From Camillea tinctor (lineage: Eukaryota; Ascomycota; Sordariomycetes; Xylariales; Xylariaceae): DNA of 64,000 bases. Position numbers and translations under genes: made by a program. Under the pieces are notes generated by a model. The model was not told where the DNA came from. It did not search any database and saw only the letters and a list, made by a program, of their open reading frames with translations. Position 1 is the first letter of the stretch. Each line of letters opens with the position of its first letter. The stretch spans positions 434,001 to 498,000 of the forward strand of contig MU394051.1 in NCBI GenBank assembly GCA_022578605.1, read 5' to 3'. Positions 23,438-34,785 of this stretch are shown here, piece after piece.

Positions 23438-26095
23438 CTATCTGTTCCGCCTCGAAACCCGCCTAAACAGCGATCCCGACCCCGACCCGTATCCATACCC
23501 ATACCCGTACCCCGCCCCCGCCTGCGGCTCCCGCAGCCCCCCCAGGTCCCCGTACACCTCCCACTCGTCGTCCGGCTTGCTCCGCTCCATCACCAGCCTC
23601 GCGCACTCCCGCGTCGGCGGCTCCGCCACGTCGGCCTTCGGCGTGGTCTCCTTGCGGATGGCCAGCGGCGCGGGCTCGTACTTGCGCCGCAGCGACCCGC
23701 CGGCGTCCGGGAGCCGCGACGGAGCCCCCTGGTGCGTGGCCACCGCCGTGATGGCGCATACTGCGGTCGCGGGCGTGAGCGGCGTCCGCAGGGGCACGGG
23801 CGCGGGCTTGGCGGGCTTGGAAGCGTCGCTGGGCTCGCTACACGCGTAGCCGCTGTCTGTCCTGCGGTGGCTGTCCCATGAGTATGTAGACGCTGTTGTG
23901 GTGGGGCTCTCGGCGGCGCAGGCATCGGATGTCTCTGCGGTGCCGGCTTCTGAGGAGCTGCAGTCGCTAGAGCTGGCTGAGATATCTAGATTCAGTGGCG
24001 GCGGGGGGTTCTTGTTAGTAGACGAGAGCGGGTCAGATGTGGTTGTTGGCATCGGCGTTAGTTTGATGTTGTGGGTTCCGTTGCCATACCCGTGAACCAA
24101 GATCTCGTGGTATGAAGTCCGCCGGCGTGGCGCGGTGGGTGTCTCTGCCGGTTGCTTGGTGAACATTCTTAAGGAACGCCGAGCGCTCAAGCTGCGAGAT
24201 AGACTACGAGTAAGGTTTGACCCCCTTCTGAAAAGGCCTCCACTCGTCTCTTTGTTTCTAGACGCTTGTTCATCTCGTTTTGTCATGGCAAGATAATCGA
24301 TATCTGGTTTGATTTCTAGACAAGAGGACGATGGAGACAATGATCCGGAACCCCAGCTTACAGTAGAAATAGATGAGCTTCGAGTGATCTGACCCGCTTG
24401 ATCTCTTATAAGAGTGGTATAAGATTGTCTCTGATCCCATACAGGTAAACAGGCCGTCGAAATAGAGAGATGGTATGGAGTATTAATGGAGTCTCTGACC
24501 TCAGGGGGTGGGTCAGTTGCCTGCCGGAGGACCTGATAAATAGCGTATATCAATATCCACCGAACCTTCCTGGCATCTGTGGGCCCCAGGTTTTCAAGCT
24601 TTCCTGTTTTTAGCGGCTGGCAAGTAGAGTTTTCTTCAAAGCGACGATATGCTTGCACAAGTTCATTATTCAAGATATCAGGTTTGTCATGATTAGTAGC
24701 CTTTAGTAAGGCCGCGTATGTCTTTTCTCTTTGGGTTTGGCTAGACTTTGCTTTGCCTAACCAGAAAATCCTTCGTGAAGAATGGGTTTCCTGGGGCGCA
24801 TCAGGAAGAAGCGGAAGCGGATGAAGGAGGGTTTTAAACTTCTGACGTGCATCATAAGATCGAACACTCCATAAAGTGCAGATACCACCCTGTTCTAGTA
24901 AAGAGCTGTCTTCAGAGACACTAAGACTGTTGTCCACTAGATATTGGTAAAGAGCATCAAAATCGTCTCTCATGCCACGAAAAATCTCAGCATCGTATAT
25001 CATTGACAGCGGATCAACCGCCAGCGGTGGATAGTATCCAAAGCGGGCCGCGTAAAATCCATGTAAAAGTGTTCGGAACTGATCGAGATGTGCCCGAGCA
25101 CCTGGAAATAAACCCAGCTGAGCATCCGGCAATTCGTCCTGTAGAAACGTCGAGAGCATGTTTCCACATCGTCCCAGCCTTTGGTCCATTTCGACTCGTG
25201 TACGCCGAATTAGCTTTCGATTAGACGGAGAAAGATGCTAAATTTGTTAATCAAGGGCCACTCGGGTTCAAAGGTCGATACTAACATGATAACCAGAGCT
25301 CACGAAAAGCCAGTCGCTCATACCACAGCAGTGTGCTAATGCCTCAACGTAAAGCTCCTTCAGCTGGAAAGTTTCTCCTAGATGCAATAATGCTAGAGCA
25401 TGGGCTGGCTGGTTTTTTAAATAGAGATACCCTTCTTCGTCTAGGTAGTTTATCATATCTTGAACATTATTCACGTCTTTGGTACGAAATTCATACATGC
25501 TACGCATAAGTGTCGTGAGAGCCAAACCGAGGGTTTCCCCAACCATGGACCTACGCAAAGCAAATGCAATGAGGTTCCGCGTTGCTAAATGATAGTTATA
25601 GGACTGTCGCTTGTCTGAATGGGGTGGCGCTGGTATGTAAAGTTCGATTCGGCTCTGTCTTTGAGTGTGACAGCTGACTGGGGAATCATATTGGGTATGG
25701 TGATCAGGCTTGACAATATTTTGAGCCATGAATTTGTCGATAAGCGGATGAAAACTTGCTTCCAAAAGTGCTGAAAACGGCACTTTAAAAGCAGGGCCTC
25801 TACGACTGTGGCCTTGGCCGTATAGGTGGATATAGCAATTCCCATCACGATACCAAAGCTCGGGGTCCTATGTTATTAGTTAGCACGAGACATGATAAAC
25901 TACATCATAATAAGGACCTACTCTTCTAAGGTTATCCCAACTTGAACTTGACCTTGATGCTCCATCCCATCTCATAACATTGGGGTTGCTGGATGATGGT
26001 TCCATGACTTGTTCACTTCTCTTTGTTTTCCAACCCCGCGAACGGTTTGACACTCCATCATAGAGAGAAAATTCCCTAATCCGTGGCTGATCCAT
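23438..26095 (-). CDS. DUF8004-like fungal protein, three exons
   Basis: Predicted 851 residues. Minus-strand exons: 26095-25922, 25867-25286, 25237-23438, all joined in phase 0. Exon 1 is a Ser/Arg-rich leader. Exon 2 opens with DPELWYRDGNCYIHLYGQG followed by SRRGPAFKVP, a pattern I associate with a large family of fungal proteins of unknown function annotated DUF8004. The domain continues into exon 3 (about residues 60-480) and is mostly helical. Residues from about 530 are disordered: Ser/Thr/Pro-rich, a long DCSSSEAGTAE stretch, several RRSLR-type basic patches that could be phosphorylated, and near the end a Gly-Tyr/Gly-Ser repeat. No signal peptide, no membrane helix, no catalytic motif. 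Function is unknown; a cytoplasmic or cell-cortex regulatory role is only a guess. Confidence 0.85.
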
Positions 26096-26605
26096 ATACC
26101 TCTCTAGATGAGGGGGGGATTGGGATAGAAAACACGATGTGCGTCTACCCGGGACTATCTTCTAGGCGTTGTTCGTCGCTTGACTTAGCTGTTGGACAGC
26201 AAGTCTAATAATACGATAACGCTGGCTGGCTCGACCAGATCAGCTGGAAGAAAGATTGTTGTGCGGTAATCGACCTCTAGCTACCTGGATAACTTGTCAT
26301 AGGTGGTGGTGAACTTGGCCCTTCTACATGTCGATCATTCTCCGATGCCACCGAGAGAGGTAGGGGACTAATAAGGGCGCCGAACATTGCGAACCCCACA
26401 AACTAGAGTCAGTTAAGGGGAGACGCAAAGGATATATATCCTCGTCTGCCACGCAAGCGTAACCATATATACATCAAGGAGTTCGATTCTGGATCTAATA
26501 TAGCAAGGTGATTTACCAGCGCTAATTCTGCCCAGCCGTGCTAGGCATGTTCTACATGATGTGGTTGGCTACCGAGGATAATATCTTGCCAATACTTCGG
26601 GCTTG

Positions 26606-26625
26606 CCAGGGATCTAGATCCCTGG
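26606..26625. repeat. perfect 20-base palindrome
   Basis: CCAGGGATCTAGATCCCTGG reads the same on both strands with no spacer. It lies in intergenic DNA well away from the gene starts. It could be a binding site for a dimeric protein or chance. Confidence 0.9.
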
Positions 26626-28480
26626 TCCCGTGGATATATTCGTCTATCAAGCCATGAAGGAATTATAATGACTAGATAGGGTTCAACATCGGGGAACCCT
26701 CTTGGCCTTTCATGGAGGGTGACTGTTGGGTTGTGCCATTTTGTCATGATACTTATTCAATCGGAAGGGTCATCTTGGCACACACACAGGACGGTGATTT
26801 TGACTTGAAGCTCCTTGAAGTAATAGTGTCACTCAATCACCTTGAGCCTATTGCAGTTTGGCTGTTTTGATAAGTGTGTGGATCCGGATCTTGGGGGATC
26901 GTCGTTTGGATGCAGTGTTCGGCACTCAGCTGCAAGTTCAACCATCTAGTATACCCACCCGCCACTAACCCAGCCCACGTCGCCTGTCATTCGGAGAATA
27001 TGACAGCTATGCCGGTTCAAATTTCACTTTGCTGGTTGGCTTAAGCCTCCCCAGTATGTCTCGATCCGCCACTTTTCTTTCAGGGCTTTTTGATGTGAGA
27101 CAAGGGCTGGTAAAAAAAGTTTTCCCAAGGAGAGCTAGGTGAGGCTCCTCCACTCCTTAGTAGATCCCAAGGGAGGTTGATTGTATGTGTGCATGTAGTG
27201 ATTTGAGACAGTACTGATCCGATAATTTTACGTCACCATTTCCTTTCTTGGGGCAAATGAAGTTTTCTTAGTTAGGTATCATATATCTAAGTGAAAAAAG
27301 AAATATTGGGGTCCCTTGATAACTGAGGTCCTCACTACGTTTATTGAACGTAGTAAGCAGGGGATGTTATATCATGGAGTTCCTAATCCAAGCCCGATCT
27401 TTGTAATATCGGACTATTGGTTTAGCTGACCTCCTCTAAGGGGCGATAGCTGAGTGAAAGTTGTCTCAAAGCTGCATAACTAGGTAGGTCGGTCACGATT
27501 AATTCCTGACCAACAAATTGATAACACCTATCACAATTTGAGATGGACGAGGTCGGATCTGGGAAAGCATTAGCTCTTGAGGAATGATTTCGCAGCCGGC
27601 TTCAACAGAATCTGGCCGTCTGAACGAGACGCGTATGAATATGACCTAGGCCAACACGTAAGCCGCGGAACAGGTGTTCTTCGATAGGATAAAAGATAAA
27701 ATCGAGATTCATCGGCAACATTGAATGACTCGGAGTTGGTGGTGTACATTACGAATTTAAATGTGGAACTTCAGTTGGTTTCCTAAGAACCGTAAGCTGC
27801 TTGATTTGGGGCTAGAATGACGCGAATTCGGTTGGCCGTTGACGAATTCCGAGTTGCAGATCTCTTCGGTCGAGTTGGGTTACATGTCAAAGGGAATTAT
27901 AAACCATCAGGCTTTCCGCTAGAGTTTCGGCCAAGTCAAACTTTGCTTGACGCGTGGACTTGACTGGGAGAGTGCTTCTCCCTTCGTATGCCACATGATA
28001 GTCGATTCTACGTAGGAGATATCCACCTCGAAATCCAGAGGTGGAGGAGTCAATATCATAGCTGTATGAACTATTTCACTTCATGTTAGTCAAGCTGTCG
28101 AGTGAAGAGATCTAGATATATATAATGGTTTATACACGTGGGGCTACATCGTCTCTTACCAACTACACTACTAACTGAGAATTCATTCTTAGGTGTAAGA
28201 AGGCTTCGATAGAGGCGGCCTCGTGTGGCATGACGGTTGTGTAAGACGTAGGGTTTCACAGATTTGCTGCATATATAGCAGAAACATAAATTCTCATTTC
28301 TTGTCAATTAGAATTGGTTTTCCCTTTTCGGTGTTCAAGGATTATGTTAAACGGGCCAAGGCCAACCTCGGGTTTTCTGAGTTGGTTGGCTTCGGATGTG
28401 ACCCCTCAGCCCCTATGGAAGAAGGTTGATAAAATCAGTAACAGTTAAGTATTGCACAACAGCATAAGGCACATACTTAT

Positions 28481-28505
28481 AGTGGACCGTAGTGGACCGT
28501 GGTGG
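28481..28505 (+). repeat. short tandem repeat, GTGGACCGT units
   Basis: GTGGACCGT appears twice in a row about ten bases apart, followed by the diverged copy GTGGATAAT. It is about 480 bases upstream of the dynactin p62 gene. Function unknown. Confidence 0.75.
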
Positions 28506-28985
28506 ATAATGGACCCACAAACACCTACCCCACCAGCCACTAACTTAGAACTTTGATGGTATAGCGGAAAAACATAATACCTTTCTCTACCTAGGCGGGA
28601 GCGTATTTTGATGTCATTTTGTTCGCGGGTCTCTCTTACTTAATCTGATGTACCTTATTCTCCGAATTGGAGCTTGTCCGACAGTACCTAGTACCTAGTA
28701 CTTACTATCAATTAAGGTGCAATCCAAAAAATAAACTAAAAAAAGAAAAACTTAATGCTTTCTGCTTCCCGACTTTATCCTCTTCGACCTCCCACCGTTG
28801 TTTATAGCTGCATTCTTATGACCAACAGAGCTCCAGTAATCGCCACCACCACCACCACCACACCCACCACCCACACCCCCCTCGACAAACAGGCAGACAG
28901 ACCAACCAACCAACCACTCCGACAAGCTCTAAGTTAAGGTGTTTAGCTGCAACGGCTGCCATGTAATGAAGCTTGAGAGCTTCCA

Positions 28986-30829
28986 ATGGCATCTTTTACA
29001 CCTTACACGTACATCCAATGCCCTTGCTACGAAACCATTAGCCGAACCCGTTCGTCGGATGGCACGCAAACGCCTAGCTCCCGAGATTCGTTCGAAGAGG
29101 ACGAGCGTACCTTTGATCCCCGCGCCCCTCGGTCCAACTACTGCCTCTATCCCCTCGAATACCTGTTGTACTGCGATGTGTGCCACCAAATCCGTTGCCC
29201 CCGCTGCGTCTCGGAGGAGCTCGTGACCATCTACTGCCCGAACTGTCTTTTCGAGGTCGGGAGTAGTAGTCTGAAGACCGAAGGAAACAGGTACGTGTCA
29301 CACCTTGCATTACCGTGTGACATGGACATGGACATGGACATGGCTTGTTATTTGACCTTGAGGTGGGCTGACCGTCATGTTTTGTTTTGTGCAGATGTAC
29401 GCGTAGTTGTTTCCAATGCCCGATATGCATCGGCCCCCTCGCCGTCCAATCTCTCGAGTCCGCCCCTGAACCCTCGCTGCTGTCGGCTGACAATGCTAAC
29501 TCATCGGCGCCTGCTGGGCCATGGATATTGACGTGTTCATACTGCAACTGGAACTCAGCCGAGATCGGGGTCAAGTTCGACAAGCCACAGGGTATCTTTG
29601 CCCAGCTATCCAAGATCCGCCATGGAGAGGATCATTCGCGGTCCACAATTGGCGAGACCTCGCCGCCAGCGAGATCCGACACTGTGCCGGACACTACCAA
29701 GGCAAGGTTTGCAGCCATGAAGTCATTCTACAGCGCCCAGAACAATAATTCAACCACTGGTTCTGGGTTGTCTGGCATAGGCGATTACGGGCTTAGCTCC
29801 CCTGGAGCTCTATCGCGTATCATGAACATATACTCCGGGAACAACACGGGCGGGATCAAGCAGAAGAGCAAGGCGTCCATGATGCGAGAAGCTGACACTC
29901 CTAATGAGGGCTTCCGCTTGAGCGACCTAGACGACAGCGCTGCTATATCGCACTTGCGCCACAGCGGCTGGGAGGGCACCGTCACGCGCGATCAAGCCAA
30001 ACTGCAAGTCGAGGAGGGCGCCCGCTTCGCAGACGAGTTATGGCCAATCCCCTACCTCTTGCGTACGAAACGGTCTAAGCGCTGCCCCGTCTGCCGCCAC
30101 ATCATCAGCAAGCCCGAGTCCAAAGTCGGCAACACGCGGTGGCGCATCCGGCTCGTCGCTAACAACTCGATCCCCTCCATCACCATCAAGCCGCTCCAGC
30201 CCTCCACCCCCTCCACCCCCGGCGTGGCCCCCCTCTCGGGCATCCTCCGGCCCCTCCAGCCCGCCCAGTTCATCCTGACCTTCAAGAACCCCCTCTTCGA
30301 CGACGTCAAGGTGACCCTCGCCACCCCCGCCACCACCCCGGGCCGCTTCGCCTCCCGCGTCACCGTGCTCTGCCCCGAGTTCCAGATCGACGCCAACACC
30401 GACACCGACATGTACCTGGACGACGTCCTCAAGGACGGCGACAAGGACCGCCGCCGCCAGAGGGGCGACGAGTCCTCCCACCAGGCCGAGGCCGGCAAGA
30501 TCTGGGAGCGCGGCCGCAACTGGGTCAGCATCGTCGTCGAGGTCATACCCGCCTCGCTCCGCCAGGACGCGCAGCAGCAGCAGCAGCAGAAGAGCAAAGA
30601 AGGGGAAGGCAAAGGCAAAGGGGAAGGGGAAGAGCCCGTACCGGACCTCGGCCCGCTCAAGGAGGACGAGGACATCTTGGAGATACCCATGTTTGTGCGG
30701 CTGGAGTGGGAGGGCGAGGCGTCCAACGATCAGGTAGGCACGGGGGCAGGCAAGGAAAAGGACGCCCGGGAGAAGAAGGAGCTGGCCTACTGGTGCGCCC
30801 TTGGAATCGGCCGCATTAGTCAGGAATAG
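28986..30829 (+). CDS. dynactin subunit p62 (dynactin 4)
   Basis: Predicted 579 residues. Exons 28986-29290 and 29395-30829. The protein is a pointed-end subunit of dynactin, the dynein activator that moves cargo and nuclei along microtubules in hyphae. The N terminus MASFTPYTYIQCPC is typical of the family. A dense set of CxxC pairs follows (YCDVCHQIRCPRC, YCPNC, CFQCPIC, CSYCNW), forming the zinc-binding, RING-like region over about residues 10-165. In the middle, KRSKRCPVCRHIISKPE is a second CxxC patch found in p62 proteins. The last 300 residues are a beta-rich p62 domain. Odd features: a Gln run and a Glu/Gly/Lys repeat near residues 500-525, and very GC-rich codon use in the 3' half. 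Length is near that of other fungal p62 proteins. Confidence 0.93.
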
Positions 30830-31151
30830 AAAGAGAAAAATTAATTTTTACGATACCCATAACGAAGATTTACAAGAAGAAATTAGTTTATATGAATCAA
30901 GCTTCATAGGCAAAAAGGCATTTTACATTTCAGAGACACTGAGGATTGTTGGTTGCGGTTGCGATCAGAAACCCAGCCTGTCCTTTATTTCACAAGCTAT
31001 CTAAACGCCATGCCTTTTGTTTTATTCATTGATATCGGCCCATGAGAGATCCCCTATTACTGTCACTTTTTGTCATTTCATTGAGAAAAAGTGCAGCGAA
31101 ACTTTTTTTTTTTTGCAAGAACCACGCCCTCAAACACCATTCTGCTCAACC
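30830..31151. other. intergenic between convergent dynactin p62 and eS7 genes
   Basis: 322 AT-rich bases holding the 3' ends of both transcripts. An uninterrupted T-run lies at about 31105-31116. Nothing else seen. Confidence 0.55.
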
Positions 31152-32232
31152 CTAGTACTCAGCAGCGCCAGACTGGGGGAACTCGAAGGTGACAGTGCGG
31201 CCTGTCAGTCTTCGGTAGACCTCAGAGTAGGTGTCGAGACGGTAGTCAACACCACCGCGCTCCTTCTCGTCGAGAATGACCTTGAGCAGCTTGCTGCTGT
31301 CCTCCTTGGTGCGGAGACGCTTGCCGACGATCTCGACGGGGTAGACGAGGTCGTCAAGGATGGCGTCGTGGACGGCAGTCAGAGTTCGCGAACGGGGACG
31401 CTTCTGCTTCTGGGTGTTGCGCGAGCGAGCGGAGCGCTTGGGGCGGGGGAGAATACGGCGCGAGGCGAGGATTAGAACGTGGCGGTCGGAGAACTTCTTC
31501 TCCAGCTCACGGGTCAGACTGTGGGAGGGGGGGGGGAATAAAGGGATTAGCGGAGGGTCTTTTTGCTATAACGAATTGGAGGAATAGGGAGAGGAGAGTA
31601 TATAAAAAAACTTACCGCTGCTGCACGCGGTGGAAGCCCTGCAGGGAGGGGACGGGGACAAAGATGACAATAGCCTTCTTGCCGTGGCCAACTTCGATCT
31701 ATTCAAGACCCAAAGTCAGCAGGCGAGCTCCAGGACACTGTAGAAGAACTGTGTTCCTTGGACCGCTTCCCGTCCTATTCCACTGATCCGATGATATGTG
31801 ATATTCTTTTTTTTTGGTATCCCTTTTTGGTATCCGCGGAGGGTGACCCTCGTCTCTTATGAACGAGGCACCATATTACCAAGAATTGCACAATTTCGAC
31901 GTGGGTCGAATCGAATACGCAGATGAAACCGTCTTGTTTGAAGGTGTAGTAAAAAGAAGAGGCCATCATGCGATTCGATTGTGGAATAGGGACCAAGCGC
32001 GGTCCTAGGTATGGTAGGATGGATGGATGGATGAAGCATCGTGACAAAGATCTGTCTGGGAAATTCAATGGTTTCTCACCTCTCTCGCGGAGACGAACTG
32101 CAGAGGTCGGAGAGCAGCCTTCAGGTCGGCAGTGTTGGTCTCGAGATCGTACAGAGCACTAGCGATGCTGGTCTCCAGCTCGGACGGGTTGTTGCGCGAG
32201 GCGCTGTTGGGGGCAATCTTGTTGATCGACAT
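31152..32232 (-). CDS. rps7: 40S ribosomal protein eS7 (S7)
   Basis: Predicted 200 residues, the usual length for eS7. Minus-strand exons: 32232-32080, 31698-31616, 31518-31152; they sum to 201 codons. The start [10 protein letters not shown], the middle [19 protein letters not shown], and the basic stretch [19 protein letters not shown] are eS7 signatures. So are [16 protein letters not shown] and the end TFEFPQ. It is a component of the small ribosomal subunit and needed for 18S rRNA maturation. The first intron (381 nt) is long for this window, common in fungal ribosomal protein genes. As a housekeeping gene it marks the left border of the biosynthetic cluster, whose first gene ends 697 bases to the right. 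Confidence 0.96.
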
Positions 32233-32928
32233 GGTTGCTGATGTCGTTGGGTGGGCTGGATTGCGAAAAGGGTTGAGGGGGGGAGAAAGGGAAGGGCGAG
32301 AAAGTTGGTGATGGTGGGTGATGGTGGGTGCAGATTTGGGAGGCTCGAAAAAAATAATTACCAGTGATAGAGATACACAAAAATCACCCTAAAAGAATTA
32401 CTATTGCAAGTTTGTGGGCATAAAGACGCACGGACCCTCAGGGCAAGCGAGGTTTAATAGCACTAGGTACCCGGCTCTGACAGCTGTGGTCAGCTGGTAG
32501 TATCATGTAGCTAAAAGAGGTGGCTTTTGATTGGCTATGGCTGGACGGATATCTCTAATGTGCACATTTGGTTGGCAGCAGCAGAAAACAGTTGACAGGA
32601 GGTATGATTCTAAAGCATATCTTATCAAATCATTAGACATGGACTAGCTCAGCTTAAGATACCGTACTATGAGCGAAATGAAATAGGTACTGTGGGGGTG
32701 TGGCGCAGCCCACTACCCAGTGGCTGGTGAGGCGGCTTGGTGCACATATATATAGCTATCCTGATTTATCATCCTTTTAGCTAGTTGACAATAATCCATG
32801 CTTATCACTATCAATCCTTGACAGTCCCGGAAAACTTGATCAGTACCTAGGTAGTTAAGGTAATCTCAAGTACAATACACACATGCACACGATAAACACC
32901 GAGAATACAAGTCGACATAACCGACGAA
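32233..32928. other. eS7 promoter and left border of the cluster
   Basis: Contains the 5' flank of the eS7 gene, with short direct repeats of GGTGATGGTGGGT near 32308-32332, and the 3' flank of the neighbouring P450. No gene seen. Confidence 0.5.
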
Positions 32929-34566
32929 TCACACTTTCTTCTTCCGCACCATAATATTCACCCCAGGGTCAGGCGCCATGGTAAAGTCGTGAACCATAAA
33001 CTTCGGCCCTTCCCCGTCCGGGAACTTAACCTCGTACCGAGTCCACAGCAACATCAGCACGTACTTGATAACCAGGGCGCTGAAGAACCGCCCGGGGCAC
33101 GAGTGGAACCCCGCCCCGAAGTTCATCGACGTGTCCGACACGGACGAGAAGTGGAACCGGTTGGGGTCGACCGTCTCGCGCAGCCGCAGGAACCGGTACC
33201 CGTCGAACTTGTCCGGCTCCGGGTAGTTCGCCGCGTCCTGGTGCACCGCATCGGCCGGGAACTGGATCACCGTGCCGGCCGGGATGTAGAGGCCGTCCTT
33301 GAAGGTGTAGGGCTTGACGGCGATGCGCTGTGCAGTAACTAAACATGGTTCCTCTGTCAGCGGCTGTTATGTTGTCTACCGAAAGACATTTTGAACGAAA
33401 AATGTGGCGTTACGCACTGAACCCAATGGGGTGCACCCGTTGACTCTCCTTCATGAAACTGTCTAGCTTGCGCATTTTGGACACTTGCTGGAGAGTCCAG
33501 GGCCCGTCGCCCTCTGCGATGGCCTGCTTCATCTCTTCAGTTAGTTCATCGTGGTACTCGGGGTGAGATAGCATGTCGAACAATGCCGAGGTTAGTGTCC
33601 CTGAGGTAGTGTGCATCGATGTAAGAGTCAAGAAGAGCTGCTGGTCCGCGATTCGCGCCATCGACTTCTCAGCCGAGTCTAATCGTAGCAGCCAGTTCAA
33701 CGTATCCTTGAAAGCCGAGGTGCGTCCTTTCTTGATTGCATCAAGGCGTTCCTGATACAGCGGCCGCAGAAGCTCAATAGTTCTGGCCCGGATCTTTTGC
33801 AGCTGTTGCGGTGCCTCGCTCTTCCACCGTGCTAGCCATCGCCACCTTGGAGTGAAGTTGTCGCGAATCTCATTGGCAGCACCGAAGACAGCGAATGTGG
33901 TCGTGAGTGCTATTTGTAGCCATTCTGGGTTACGGCAGAGCTCAGGCCCGACTAGTATAAATGCCGTGGCTTGAGATACCACACTGCTCACAAGATCATA
34001 GACGCCGACCTTGGTCCAATCCTCCGAAGTGATCCTGGCTTCAAGCCCCGCTTCCACCTCTCTATAAATACCATCTGCTAGTGTGCCTGCCCATGATCAC
34101 ATTAGAATCGATACAAAGGGCCAGTGCAGGGGGTACTGGAGAATATCGAACCGAGATTTTTATTCAGGTCTATCCGGATAACCTGGGCCGACGCGTCTGT
34201 CTGAGCGGGTGCGTCGCTGTACTTCAGCAAGAACAACTTCTCAGAAAATTCAGTAAAACTTAGTATTGACGCAGGCGCAGCTTTTACTTCGTCTAGATAT
34301 TTCATAGGAAGTAAAAGCTGCGGGCCCAACTCGCCAACTGGGTTTCGCATTTGGAATGGCGTCCCATGGCGGAGATACCTCTCGTAGCCCTTAGAAAGAA
34401 GACTCCGCGAATCAGATAAGTATCTCTCTGGTGTGTCGTTTTCGTCGAACCGAAGCTCAGGGATATGTGAAAGGGCTTCTTTTGTCACAGGGGGTCGTGC
34501 GGAAAACAGCCAAAGAACTAATAGGACTATAGCAGAGCAGCCGCTTAGTAAGAATAGATTAGCCAT
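32929..34566 (-). CDS. cytochrome P450 monooxygenase, first gene of the cluster
   Basis: Predicted 497 residues. Minus-strand exons: 34566-34152, 34086-33418, 33338-32929. Residues 2-22 are an N-terminal membrane anchor, so the enzyme should sit on the endoplasmic reticulum. Motifs in order: an I-helix segment SMHTTSGT in place of the textbook AGxDTT (many ascomycete P450s have HTTS here), the ExxR helix KESQR, and the haem loop FGAGFHSCPGRFF with the ligand at about Cys442. Exon junctions restore continuous P450 sequence (for example NLGTLADG and IGFITAQRI), supporting the model. The gene is transcribed in the same direction as the adjacent enoyl reductase, 219 bases away. In cytochalasan clusters P450s oxidise the cyclised product on the macrocycle or the isoindolone ring. 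The site cannot be deduced. Confidence 0.94.
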
Positions 34567-34705
34567 GGCAAAGATTCACGACAGTATGGCTTTCGAAGTG
34601 AGGATAGTCATTGGGACTCGAAATACTGCGTGTTGAGTTGGGTGATATGCTACAACTAATCTTTCCAGTGCTTCAGCGCAACGGTCTTGGCAAGACCCGC
34701 ATACT

Positions 34706-34717
34706 CCGAAAATTCGG
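34706..34717. promoter_or_regulatory. candidate Zn2Cys6 factor site CCG-N6-CGG
   Basis: CCGAAAATTCGG is an exact palindrome of the CCG-N6-CGG type, 140 bases upstream of the P450 start at 34566. A similar site (CCGAAGTATCGG) lies upstream of the PKS-NRPS. Binding by the cluster regulator is inferred. Confidence 0.35.
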
Positions 34718-34723
34718 GGATCC

Positions 34724-34741
34724 ATCCGGAGCATCCGGAGC
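34724..34741. repeat. tandem 9-base repeat ATCCGGAGC x2
   Basis: Two perfect adjacent copies of ATCCGGAGC lie beside the CCG-N6-CGG palindrome, in the interval between the P450 start and the enoyl reductase stop. Each copy contains a CCGG core. They may be part of the same promoter element. Confidence 0.7.
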
Positions 34742-34785
34742 CGACTGCACCGTATTACATTGCCTGTTTAGGCAATAGGTCATTC

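Larger units (their letters stand above)
26096..28985. other. 2.9 kb intergenic, no supported gene
   Basis: No frame over 80 codons has coding character. The interval contains a perfect 20-base palindrome (26606-26625), a short tandem of GTGGACCGTA-like units (28481-28505) and a CCA/CAC-rich block just upstream of the next gene (28840-28880). Confidence 0.5.
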
